Translations under genes and position numbers: made by a program
NCBI RefSeq assembly: GCF_036345255.1
Contig: NZ_CP107783.1
Location: 6,866,001-6,930,000 of the forward strand
Origin: Streptomyces sp. NBC_00569
Lineage (GTDB): Bacteria; Actinomycetota; Actinomycetes; Streptomycetales; Streptomycetaceae
Length of the DNA: 64,000 nt
Reading direction: 5' to 3'
Notes under the pieces: model-generated
Seen by the model: only the letters and a program-made list of their open reading frames with translations
Databases searched by the model: none
Told to the model about the DNA's origin: nothing
Shown: in pieces, positions 43,299 through 51,432 of the stretch
Position numbering within the stretch: position 1 is the stretch's first letter
Layout of the letters: each line of letters begins with the position of its first letter

Positions 43299-44123
43299 TC
43301 AGTTCTTCGTACGGAACTTGTGGATCGCGATCGGGGCCATCACGAGCGTGAGGACCGCGGACCAGATCACCGTCACCCACACGTCGTGCGTGACCGGGCC
43401 GCCCACCATCAGGCCGCGCGCGGAGTCCGCGAGCGAGGAGAGCGGGTTGTAGTCGGTGAAGGCCTGGAGCCAGCCCGGCATCGACTGCGTCGGCGCGAAG
43501 ATCGACGAACCGAACTGCAGCGGCATCAGGACCAGGAAGCCCATGCCCTGCACGGCCTGGGCGCTCTTCATCACGACGCCGAGGACCAGGAAGATCCACA
43601 TGATGGACGTGCCGAAGAGGGCGGTGAGGCCCACGGCGGCGAACAGTCCGGGCCAGTTCGTGATGTCGAAGCCCACCAGGATGCCGACGATCATCATGAT
43701 CGTCGTCGCGATGAGGAGCCGCATCAGCTCCACCACGATCTTGGCGAAGAGGACCGAGCCCTGGCCGATCGGCAGGGTCCGGAAGCGGTCCATGATGCCG
43801 TTCTGGAAGTCCTGGTTGAACCCCGTGCCCACCGCCATGGCGATGTTCATGCTCATCATCGCCATCATGCCCGGGACCACGTACTGCACGTACTGGTCCT
43901 GGCCGCCGCCGAGCGCCTGGCCGATGGAGCCGCCGAAGACGTACACGAACAGGAGCGTGAAGACGATCGGCATCAGGACCGCGTCGAACATCGACTCGGG
44001 GTCCTGGCGGATCCACAGGAGATTGCGGCGGACCAGCGCGCCGGTGTGACGGATATGGGAGCGCAGGGAGATGCGCGAGTCGGCCTCGAGATTCAGGGGA
44101 GGTGTCAGCGTGGTGGCGCTCAT
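43299..44123 (-). CDS. ABC-2 type transporter permease (DrrB-like)
   Basis: 274 residues from ATG 44123. Six hydrophobic segments begin near residue 47 (FDAVLMPIVFTLLFVYVFGGSIG). The ABC-2 signature region FNQDFQNGIMDRFRTLPIG (the DRFRTLP loop) and PLSSLADSARGLMVGG are as in daunorubicin exporter DrrB. It forms the membrane channel of a drug exporter with the ATPase encoded just upstream, whose stop overlaps this start by four bases (ATGA). It confers efflux of a probably bulky natural product or drug. Confidence 0.93.
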   Translation of the reverse strand: MSATTLTPPLNLEADSRISLRSHIRHTGALVRRNLLWIRQDPESMFDAVLMPIVFTLLFVYVFGGSIGQALGGGQDQYVQYVVPGMMAMMSMNIAMAVGTGFNQDFQNGIMDRFRTLPIGQGSVLFAKIVVELMRLLIATTIMMIVGILVGFDITNWPGLFAAVGLTALFGTSIMWIFLVLGVVMKSAQAVQGMGFLVLMPLQFGSSIFAPTQSMPGWLQAFTDYNPLSSLADSARGLMVGGPVTHDVWVTVIWSAVLTLVMAPIAIHKFRTKN

Positions 44124-45160
44124 ACGGCGGCCCCCTCGAGCTCGGAGGTGCGGGTGTCGTCCTGCGGGGCACTGGCCTTCTGGCCGGTGATGGACAGGAA
44201 CACCTCGTCCAGACTGGGCAGTTCGGTGGCGATCGAGCCGATCGTGATGCCGCGCGCGGTGACCGCGCCGACCACGGCGGTGAGCTGCTCGTCGCTGAGG
44301 ATCGGGACCAGGACGGCGCCGGCCTCGGCGTCCACCGTCGACGTGGCGAGCCCGGTGAGGCCCATGTCGTCGAGGGCGGTGGCCAGCGGGCGCAGCTCCA
44401 GCGGGTCGGCCGGGCGGATGCGCAGGGTGCGGCCGCCGACCTTCGCCTTGAGGTCGTCGATGGCGCCGCCCGCGATGACCTTGCCGCGGTCGATGACCGT
44501 CAGCTCGTTCGCGAGCTGCTCGGCCTCCTCCATGTACTGGGTGGTGAGGAGCACGGTGACGCCGTCGCCGACCATGCGCTTGACCTCGCTCCACACCTCG
44601 TTGCGCGTGCGCGGGTCGAGGCCGGTCGTCGGCTCGTCCAGGTAGAGGACGGCCGGGCTGCCGATCATCGACGCGGCGAGGTCGAGCCTGCGGCGCATAC
44701 CGCCGGAGTACGTCTTCGCCGGGCGCGTGGCGGCGTCGGTGAGGGAGAACCGCTCCAGGAGCGCGTCGGCGCGGGAGCGGGACTCCTTGCGGGACAGGTC
44801 GAGGAGGCGGCCGATCATGTACAGGTTCTCGCGGCCGGAGAGCTTCTCGTCGACCGCGGCGTACTGGCCGGTGAGGCCTATCACGCGGCGCAGCTGCCGG
44901 GGCTGCTTCGCCACGTCGTACCCCGCGACGAACGCCGTGCCCGAGTCGGGGGTGATGAGGGTGGACAGGCAGCGGACGAGGGTGGTCTTGCCCGCGCCGT
45001 TCGGGCCGAGCACACCCATGACCGTGCCTTCGTGCACGTCCAGGTCCACGCCGTCCAGCGCCTTGGTCTCGCCGTAGTGCTTGACCAGCCCCCGCACGGT
45101 GACGGAGGCCGTCCGGCCGCCGACGTCACTGTGTGAGGTCTTCTTGTCGATTCGCGTCAT
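44120..45160 (-). CDS. ABC transporter ATP-binding protein (DrrA-like)
   Basis: 346 residues from ATG 45160 (MTRIDKKTSH); GTG 45190 is in frame. The ABC signature set is complete: Walker A GPNGAGKTT near residue 56, Q-loop GLTGQYAAVDEKLSG, signature YSGGMRRRLDLAASM, Walker B LYLDEPTTGLDPRTR, and the H-loop replaced by Gln (LLTTQYMEEAEQLA), as is usual in the DrrA family. It has the C-terminal extension of DrrA proteins. It powers the permease encoded next, with a four-base overlap. Confidence 0.95.
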   Translation of the reverse strand: MTRIDKKTSHSDVGGRTASVTVRGLVKHYGETKALDGVDLDVHEGTVMGVLGPNGAGKTTLVRCLSTLITPDSGTAFVAGYDVAKQPRQLRRVIGLTGQYAAVDEKLSGRENLYMIGRLLDLSRKESRSRADALLERFSLTDAATRPAKTYSGGMRRRLDLAASMIGSPAVLYLDEPTTGLDPRTRNEVWSEVKRMVGDGVTVLLTTQYMEEAEQLANELTVIDRGKVIAGGAIDDLKAKVGGRTLRIRPADPLELRPLATALDDMGLTGLATSTVDAEAGAVLVPILSDEQLTAVVGAVTARGITIGSIATELPSLDEVFLSITGQKASAPQDDTRTSELEGAAV

Positions 45161-45325
45161 GACGTACAAGGTGCCAGGTGCCACCGACAATCCACCGACA
45201 GGCGGCCGACAGCCCCGTGTACGGCACCTGCAGAACGGCGACAGGGCGGCGGAAACGGCAGCAGCCCGCCGACGGGGGAAGATCGACGAGCTGCTGTGGT
45301 GCCACTGTGGTTCAGGTGGTCCGGG

Positions 45326-46192
45326 TCAGTGGACCGAGTGCTCCTCCTGGGGGAACGTTCCGCCGACCACGTCCTGCGCGAAGGCCTTCGCCGCCTCGCC
45401 CATGACGCCGCGCAGATCCGCGTACTGCTTCACGAAGCGCGGCATCTTGCCGCCGGTGAGGCCGAGCATGTCGGTCCAGACGAGGACCTGGGCGTCGCAC
45501 TCGGCGCCCGCGCCGATGCCGACGGTCGGGATCTGCAGGGACCGGGTGACCTCGGCGGCCAGCTCGGCCGGGACCAGTTCGAGGACGACGGCGAACGCGC
45601 CGGCGTCCTGCGCGGCCTTGGCGTCACGCAGCAGCCGGTGCGCGTCCTCGTCGCCGCGGCCCTGGACGCGGTACCCCATCGTGTTCACGGACTGCGGGGT
45701 GAGGCCCAGGTGGGACATGACCGGGATGCCGGACTGCACGAGCAGCTCGGTCTGGGCCAGTGAGCGCTCACCGCCCTCCAGCTTCACGGCGCCGACCCCG
45801 GCTTCCTTGACCAGGCGCGTCGCGGACCGCAGGGCCTGTACGGGACCCTCCTGGTACGAGCCGAAGGGGAGGTCACCGACGATGAGGGCGCGCTTGGTGC
45901 CCCGTACGACGGCGGCCGAGAGCATCGTCATCTCGTCGAGGGTGACGGGCACGGTGGTCTCGTACCCGAGGTGACAGTTGCCCGCGGAGTCGCCGACGAG
46001 CATGACCGGGATGCCGGCCTCGTCGAAGACGGACGCGGTCATCGCGTCGTACGCCGTGAGCATGGGCCACTTCTCGCCGCGTTCCTTGGCGAGCGTGATG
46101 TCGCGCACCGTGATGCGCCGGTTGCTCTTGCCCCCGTACAGCGCCTTGCTGCTGCTGTCGGGGGTGTTCTGGGCAGCCGAGAGCTGCGTCAT
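45326..46192 (-). CDS. panB: 3-methyl-2-oxobutanoate hydroxymethyltransferase
   Basis: 288 residues from ATG 46192. The conserved regions are LTAYDAMTASVFDEAGIPVMLVGDSAGNCHLGYETTVPVT (substrate and Mg site Asp), LIVGDLPFGSY, AVKLEGG and PVMSHLGLTPQSVN. It uses methylene-tetrahydrofolate to make ketopantoate, the first step of pantothenate and coenzyme A synthesis. It acts in the cytoplasm. No other pan gene is next to it. It lies 165 bp after the start side of the exporter operon on the same strand. Confidence 0.96.
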   Translation of the reverse strand: MTQLSAAQNTPDSSSKALYGGKSNRRITVRDITLAKERGEKWPMLTAYDAMTASVFDEAGIPVMLVGDSAGNCHLGYETTVPVTLDEMTMLSAAVVRGTKRALIVGDLPFGSYQEGPVQALRSATRLVKEAGVGAVKLEGGERSLAQTELLVQSGIPVMSHLGLTPQSVNTMGYRVQGRGDEDAHRLLRDAKAAQDAGAFAVVLELVPAELAAEVTRSLQIPTVGIGAGAECDAQVLVWTDMLGLTGGKMPRFVKQYADLRGVMGEAAKAFAQDVVGGTFPQEEHSVH

Positions 46193-46355
46193 CGCAACGG
46201 CTCCTTCTGTTGTCTCGAGGCGCCCTCACGGCGTCCCCGGATCCCCTCCATGGTGGCACCGCGTGCCGAGGAATGGCTAGAGGGGTGGGGGCCGGGTGGG
46301 TCACCCCGCTGGCGAGGCGGCCGCCGGGTTCGTAAAGTCTTCTTAAGGACTTCCA

Positions 46356-46374
46356 ATACGAGACGGTCTCGTAT
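46356..46374. promoter_or_regulatory. Palindromic operator upstream of the EmrB-type pump gene
   Basis: ATACGAGAC-G-GTCTCGTAT is an exact inverted repeat of 9 bp around one base, 24 bp upstream of the pump start. It resembles the GAGACG/CGTCTC core of the TetR sites at 26 kb. The most likely binder is the TetR protein encoded downstream of the pump. Confidence 0.8.
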
Positions 46375-46398
46375 CGAAATGCCTTTAGGCTGAGCCCC

Positions 46399-47991
46399 AT
46401 GACCACTCCTGCCGTTCCCGCACCGCCGCGCATACCGGAGGCCGTGCACCGCCGCCGATGGGCGATCCTCGGCGTGCTGATGCTCAGCCTGCTGATCGTC
46501 GTGCTCGACAACTCCATCCTGAACGTCGCGATCAAGACGATCTCGACCCCGGCCCCCACGGGCCTCGGTGCCACGCAGAGCGAGCTGGAGTGGGCGATCA
46601 ACGCCTACACGCTGGTCTTCGCCGGACTGCTCTTCACCGCGGGTCTGCTCGGCGACCGGATCGGGCGCAAGAAGGTGCTCGTCGGCGGCCTCGTCGTCTT
46701 CGGCCTCGGCTCCGCCCTCGCCGCCGAGTCCGGCTCGCCGGTCCAGCTCATCATCTTCCGGGCGGTCATGGGCATCGGCGCGGCCTTCGTGATGCCCGCG
46801 ACGCTCGCCGTGCTCATGAACGTCTTCGAGCGGGACGAGCAGCCCAAGGCCATCGGCATCTGGGCGGGCGGCGTCGGCCTCGCCATCGCCATCGGCCCCA
46901 TCACCGGAGGCCTGCTCCTCGACCACTTCTGGTGGGGCTCGGTCTTCCTGGTCAACGTGCCGATCGTGATCATCGCGGTCGTCCTGATGCTGGCCCTCGT
47001 GCCGGACTCCAAGGACCCCAATCCGGGCCGTATCGACCTGGTGGGCGTCGCTCTCTCCGTCGTCGGGCTCGTCCTGCTCGTCTACGGCATCATCAAGGGC
47101 GGCCAGCTCGCCGACTTCACGGACCCCGCGGTCCTCCTGACCGTCGCGGCCGGACTCGTCGTCCTCGTCGGCTTCGTCCTGTACGAGAAGCGCAGCGACC
47201 ACCCGTCGATCGACATCTCGTACTTCAAGAACAAGGTGTTCTCCGCGGCGATCGCCGCCATCGCGCTCGTCTTCTTCGCGCTGATGGGCGTCACCTTCTT
47301 CTCGGTCTTCTACACCCAGAGCGTGCGCGGCTACTCGCCGCTGCAGACCGGCCTCCTGATGCTGCCGCTCGCCGCCGCCCAGCTGATCTTCGCGCCGCGC
47401 GCCCGGCTCGTCGTCGACCGCTTCGGCGTGCGCGCCGTCACGACCGGCGGCCTGGTGATCCTCGGCGCGATGCTCGCCGCGTTCACGATCCTCGACGCGG
47501 ACACGCCCATCTGGATCCTGGAAGTCATCTTCTTCCTCATGGGCATGGGCATGGCGCACGTCATGACCCCCACGAGCGTCGTCATCATGCAGGCCCTGCC
47601 GCGCGAGAAGGCGGGCTCCGCGTCCGCGCTCAGCAATACGTTCCGCCAGGTCGGCGGTGCCCTGGGCATCGCCGTACTCGGTTCCGTGCTGTCCACCGCG
47701 TACCGCAGCGGCATCGAGGACAAGCTCGCCCTGCTGCCCGCCGGACTGCGGCACACGGCCGGCGAGTCCATCGAGGCCACCCTCGGCATCGCGGCGAAGC
47801 TCGGCCCGCGCGGCGACGCGCTGGTCGGCGCGGCCAACGACTCCTTCCTGCACGCCATGCACGTGACCGCCCTGTGCGGGGCCGGGATCGCGCTGGTCAG
47901 CGCCGTCGTCACCGTCCTGTTCCTGCCGGGGCGCCCGCCGGGGACGGCGGCCGAGGAGAGCACCGAGGAGGCCGTCGGGGTGAGTCGCTGA
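46399..47991 (+). CDS. MFS drug efflux transporter, DHA2 (EmrB/QacA) type
   Basis: 530 residues from ATG 46399. Fourteen hydrophobic segments are expected. The DHA2 motifs are [15 protein letters not shown] in helix 1, [32 protein letters not shown] (motif A, GDRIGRKK), and [19 protein letters not shown]. It exports drugs or antibiotics in exchange for protons. The downstream TetR gene (78 bp later, same strand) and the palindrome over the promoter make a typical pump-plus-repressor unit. Confidence 0.94.
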   Translation: MTTPAVPAPPRIPEAVHRRRWAILGVLMLSLLIVVLDNSILNVAIKTISTPAPTGLGATQSELEWAINAYTLVFAGLLFTAGLLGDRIGRKKVLVGGLVVFGLGSALAAESGSPVQLIIFRAVMGIGAAFVMPATLAVLMNVFERDEQPKAIGIWAGGVGLAIAIGPITGGLLLDHFWWGSVFLVNVPIVIIAVVLMLALVPDSKDPNPGRIDLVGVALSVVGLVLLVYGIIKGGQLADFTDPAVLLTVAAGLVVLVGFVLYEKRSDHPSIDISYFKNKVFSAAIAAIALVFFALMGVTFFSVFYTQSVRGYSPLQTGLLMLPLAAAQLIFAPRARLVVDRFGVRAVTTGGLVILGAMLAAFTILDADTPIWILEVIFFLMGMGMAHVMTPTSVVIMQALPREKAGSASALSNTFRQVGGALGIAVLGSVLSTAYRSGIEDKLALLPAGLRHTAGESIEATLGIAAKLGPRGDALVGAANDSFLHAMHVTALCGAGIALVSAVVTVLFLPGRPPGTAAEESTEEAVGVSR

Positions 47992-48069
47992 CGGCACCTG
48001 TCCGGGCAGGTCGGTGACCTGCTGAGACAATCGCCGCTACACCGGGCGGCGGAAAGGCGGAGAGGCGGA

Positions 48070-48678
48070 GTGGTCGTGGACGTGGATGCGGGGCGCGCGG
48101 TGCGGGGGCGCCCGCGCAGCGAGGCCGTCGAACGGGCCATCGTCGAGGGCGTCCTCAAGCTGATCGAGGACGGTGTCCCGCTCACGGAGCTGTCCATCGA
48201 GCGGATCGCCCGCACCGCCGGAGTCGGCAAGGCGACCATCTACCGGCGCTGGTCCGGCAAGGAGGAGCTCTTCGTCGAGGTCCTGCGCATCATGGAGGAC
48301 CCCGAGCCCGAACTGCCGGGCATCTCCATGCGCGACGACCTGATCAGCCTCCTGGAGCATCTGCGCCGACGCGGTGTGTCCCTGCGTTCCTCGGCCCTGC
48401 TGCACAACGTCTTCGCGCAGATGAAGAGCCTGCCGAAGCTCTGGGACGCGTACCACGCCACCGTGATCGAGCCGCGCCGCCGCGTCATGTTCGACGTGCT
48501 GCGGCGCGGCGTCGAGAACGGTGAGCTGCGCGCCGACGTCGACATAGAGCTCGCCAACGACTTCATCGTCGGGCCGATGCTGCTGCGCACGATGATCCGG
48601 CCCGACGCGCCGCTCGCCGACGACCTCTCGGAGCGGATCGTCGACTGCGCGCTCGCCGGGTTGCGGCCACCGGACTGA
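48070..48678 (+). CDS. TetR family regulator, likely repressor of the adjacent pump
   Basis: 202 residues from GTG 48070; GTG 48076 is also possible. The helix-turn-helix lies at about residues 20-65 with TELSIERIARTAGVGKATIYRRWSGKEELF. The C-terminal domain carries TetR_C-type helices including MKSLPKLWDAYHATVIEPRRRVMFDVLRRG. It probably binds the palindrome at 46356-46374 and releases it when the pumped compound binds. The recognition helix (VGKATIYRRW) resembles that of the TetR at 26 kb, and so do the sites. Confidence 0.92.
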   Translation: MVVDVDAGRAVRGRPRSEAVERAIVEGVLKLIEDGVPLTELSIERIARTAGVGKATIYRRWSGKEELFVEVLRIMEDPEPELPGISMRDDLISLLEHLRRRGVSLRSSALLHNVFAQMKSLPKLWDAYHATVIEPRRRVMFDVLRRGVENGELRADVDIELANDFIVGPMLLRTMIRPDAPLADDLSERIVDCALAGLRPPD

Positions 48679-48854
48679 ATGTGCGCGTTTCGTCACAGAG
48701 GCCCCAGGCGCACCGCAGATCCGGAACCTCGGCCGCCCATGCGTTCGTCCTCGTGCCCGTACGGCCGTCGTGGACGGCGAGGAGGGCGCCGATCATCCCC
48801 TAGGGTTTCAGGGCGAGGTCGGTGTGCACGGCAGGGCAGTGAGGCGACGACGGT

Positions 48855-49883
48855 ATGGCGCAGGGGTTCAGGACGGAAACGGGTGGCGGCGGCTCGGGGC
48901 ACCAGCCTTCCAGAGACCCGCTGCGCCGCCTGACCGGCGGGTGGCGTGACCGGGGGATCTGGCGCCGCGGGGCGGTCCTCGCGGTGCTGGCCGTTCTGGT
49001 CGCGCTCGTGATGCTCTTCCACGCCCAGATCCCCAACACCCTCGGAAACCTGGGCTCCCTCACCGAGACCTTCCTTCCCTGGCTCGGCGTGTTCGTGCCC
49101 GTCCTGCTCGTCCTGGCCGTCGTGCGAAAGTCCGCGACGGCCCTGATCGCGGTACTGATCCCGGGCATCGTCTGGCTCAACCTCTTCGGCGGGCTCCTCA
49201 CCGACAAGACCGCGGGCGGCGGCGACCTCACCGTCGCCACGCACAACGTCAACGCGGAGAACCCCGACCCGACCGGCACCGCCGCCACGATCGCCGCCTC
49301 CGGGGCGCAGGTCGTCGCCCTGGAGGAGCTGACGTCCGACGCCGTCCCCGTCTACGAGAAGGCGCTCGCGAAGACGTATCCGTACCACTCCGTCGCCGGC
49401 ACCGTCGGGCTGTGGAGCAAGTACCCGCTGAGCGCGACGCGGCCCGTCGACATCCAGCTCGGCTGGACGCGCGCCATGCGCACCACGGTCGCCACGCCCC
49501 AGGGTGACGTCGCCGTGTTCGTCGCGCACCTGCCGTCGGTCCGGGTCAAGCTGCACGCCGGGTTCACCGCCAGCCAGCGCGACACCTCCGCCGACGCGCT
49601 CGGTGAGGCCATCGCCGACGAGACGCTCGACAAGGTCATCCTGCTCGGCGACCTCAACGGCACGATGAACGACCGCGCGCTGAACGGCGTGACGTCGCAG
49701 ATGCGCTCCACGCAGGGTGCCGCCGGCAGCGGCTTCGGGTTCAGCTGGCCCGCGTCGTTCCCCATGGCCCGTATCGACCAGATCATGGTCAAGGGTGTGG
49801 AGCCGGTCACGTCGTGGACCCTGCCCGAGACCGGCAGCGATCATCTGCCGATCGCGGCGAAGGTCGATCTCAACCGGTCCTGA
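48855..49883 (+). CDS. Membrane-anchored endonuclease/exonuclease/phosphatase (EEP) family protein
   Basis: 342 residues from ATG 48855. A cytoplasmic tail of about 37 residues precedes three hydrophobic helices (residues about 40-58, 72-90 and 94-113). The EEP domain lies outside the membrane: THNVNAENPDP with the Asn ligand, VVALEEL with the catalytic Glu, VAHLPSVR, ILLGDLNGT with the Asp/Asn pair, and SDHLPIAA with the final His. It would cleave phosphodiesters or phospholipid-like substrates at the cell surface. The exact substrate is not evident. Confidence 0.9.
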   Translation: MAQGFRTETGGGGSGHQPSRDPLRRLTGGWRDRGIWRRGAVLAVLAVLVALVMLFHAQIPNTLGNLGSLTETFLPWLGVFVPVLLVLAVVRKSATALIAVLIPGIVWLNLFGGLLTDKTAGGGDLTVATHNVNAENPDPTGTAATIAASGAQVVALEELTSDAVPVYEKALAKTYPYHSVAGTVGLWSKYPLSATRPVDIQLGWTRAMRTTVATPQGDVAVFVAHLPSVRVKLHAGFTASQRDTSADALGEAIADETLDKVILLGDLNGTMNDRALNGVTSQMRSTQGAAGSGFGFSWPASFPMARIDQIMVKGVEPVTSWTLPETGSDHLPIAAKVDLNRS

Positions 49884-50033
49884 CGTCCGGGTTCGCTCAC
49901 CTCACCCGTTGTTGACTCGGTGGAAACCGGGGCCTCACCTCACGGAATACTTGGCACGGGAGAGTTTGTTCCGCGCGTAAACTTACGGATTCCCGCGTCT
50001 CCCGCCCGTCTTCCCGTGGAAGGTCTCTTCTTC

Positions 50034-51290
50034 ATGCCCCTGGCCCTGCTCGCCCTCGCCGTGGGCGCCTTCGGCATCGGCACCACCGAGTTCGTGATGA
50101 TGGGCCTCCTGCCCAACGTCGCCGACGATCTGCACATCTCCATCCCCTCCGCCGGCCACCTCGTCTCCGCGTACGCCCTCGGCGTCGTCATCGGCGCCCC
50201 GCTCCTCGCCGCCCTCACCGCGCGCATGCCCCGCCGACGCGTCCTCGTCGCGCTCATGGTGCTCTTCGTCGCCGGCAACGCCGTGTCCGCGGCCGCGCCC
50301 GACTACCACCTCCTGATGGCCGCGCGGTTCGTCAGCGGGCTGCCGCACGGCGCCTTCTTCGGCGTCGGCGCCGTCGTCGCCACCTCGCTCGTCGCACCCG
50401 AGCGCAAGGCCCGGTCGGTGTCCCTGATGTTCCTCGGGCTCACCGTCGCCAACGTCATCGGCGTCCCCATCGCCACGCTCATGGGCCAGCAGCTCGGCTG
50501 GCGCGCCACGTTCCTCGCCGTCAGCGCCATCGGGCTCGGCGCGATCACCGCACTCCTGCTGCTCGTTCCCGCCGACCACGGCCACGGCGAGACCGGCGGG
50601 CTGCGCGGTGAGCTCAAGGCGCTCGGCTCGCTGCCCGTGTGGCTCTCCCTCGGCACAACCGTCGCCGGGTTCGGCGCGCTCTTCGCGGCGTACAGCTATG
50701 TGACGCCGATGCTCACCGGCGCCGCCGGGTTCGCGGAGGCCAGTGTCACGCTGCTGCTCGCCCTGTTCGGCGTCGGCGCCACCGCCGGGAACCTGCTCGG
50801 CGGGCGGCTCGCCGACCGGTCCCTGCGCGGGACCCTGTTCGGCGGGCTCGTCTCGCTCGGTGTGGTGCTGGCGCTGTTCCCTGTGCTGATGCGTGCCGAG
50901 TGGAGCGCCGCGGTCGCCGTCGTGCTGCTCGGTACGGCCGCCTTCATCACCGGGTCGCCGCTCCAGCTCATGGTCATGGAGAAGGCCTCCGCCGCGCCCT
51001 CCCTCGCCTCCTCCGCCAACCAGGCCGCCTTCAACCTCGCCAACGCCGGTGGCGCCTGGATCGGCGGGCTCGCCCTCGCCGCCGGGTTCGGGCTCACGTC
51101 CCCCGCGGTCGCCGGGGCCGCGCTCGCCGTCCTCGGGATCGGGGTCGCGGGGGTTGCCTACGGGGTCGACCTGCGGCGCTCCCGGGCCGTTGCCGCGTCC
51201 GCCACGACGGGGCACGGGCTCCTCGTTGCCTCGCATGTGCCCGAGGTCGTCTTGGCTCCGGGCGCGGGGGAGCCCACCCGTCGCCGGTGA
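50034..51290 (+). CDS. MFS transporter, DHA1 (chloramphenicol/arabinose-exporter-like)
   Basis: 418 residues from ATG 50034, with GGAAGG upstream. Twelve hydrophobic segments begin PLALLALAVGAFGIGTTEFVMMGLLPNVADDL, which is the AraJ/Cml-type signature. Motif A is partly kept as TARMPRRRVL and GLPHGAFFGVGAVVA marks helix 4. It would export a sugar or drug by proton antiport. A pentanucleotide repeat begins at the stop codon. It precedes the convergent nadE gene by 142 bp. Confidence 0.93.
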   Translation: MPLALLALAVGAFGIGTTEFVMMGLLPNVADDLHISIPSAGHLVSAYALGVVIGAPLLAALTARMPRRRVLVALMVLFVAGNAVSAAAPDYHLLMAARFVSGLPHGAFFGVGAVVATSLVAPERKARSVSLMFLGLTVANVIGVPIATLMGQQLGWRATFLAVSAIGLGAITALLLLVPADHGHGETGGLRGELKALGSLPVWLSLGTTVAGFGALFAAYSYVTPMLTGAAGFAEASVTLLLALFGVGATAGNLLGGRLADRSLRGTLFGGLVSLGVVLALFPVLMRAEWSAAVAVVLLGTAAFITGSPLQLMVMEKASAAPSLASSANQAAFNLANAGGAWIGGLALAAGFGLTSPAVAGAALAVLGIGVAGVAYGVDLRRSRAVAASATTGHGLLVASHVPEVVLAPGAGEPTRRR

Positions 51291-51347
51291 CGTGACGTGA
51301 CGTGACGTGACGTGACGTCGCATCACGTTGCGTTGCGTTGCGTTGTG
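51288..51347. repeat. Pentanucleotide microsatellites TGACG(6) and TTGCG(3-4)
   Basis: Six exact TGACG units run 51288-51317, starting with the TGA stop of the MFS gene. After ten bases three exact TTGCG units (51328-51342) and a TTGTG variant follow. Slippage would change the spacing of the convergent gene ends but not the proteins. Confidence 0.95.
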
Positions 51348-51432
51348 GGGCGGGTGGGCTCCGGGGGGTGGGGTCGGGGCTGGGCCTTTGGGGTTCGGGC
51401 CGGGCTTCGGGGGTTGGGATCTGGGGCGGTGA

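Noticed and set aside
45169..45182. Tandem AGGTGCC heptamers upstream of the exporter ATPase gene
   Set aside because: They resemble SARP sites only loosely and the spacing is wrong; they lie within 25 bp of the start codon. Mentioned in a finding, not listed as a site.
48006..48022. GCAGGTC-GGT-GACCTGC inverted repeat between the EmrB-type pump and tetR
   Set aside because: It could be an operator or weak terminator, but it lies past the pump gene and has no relation to the promoter palindrome, so I do not call it.
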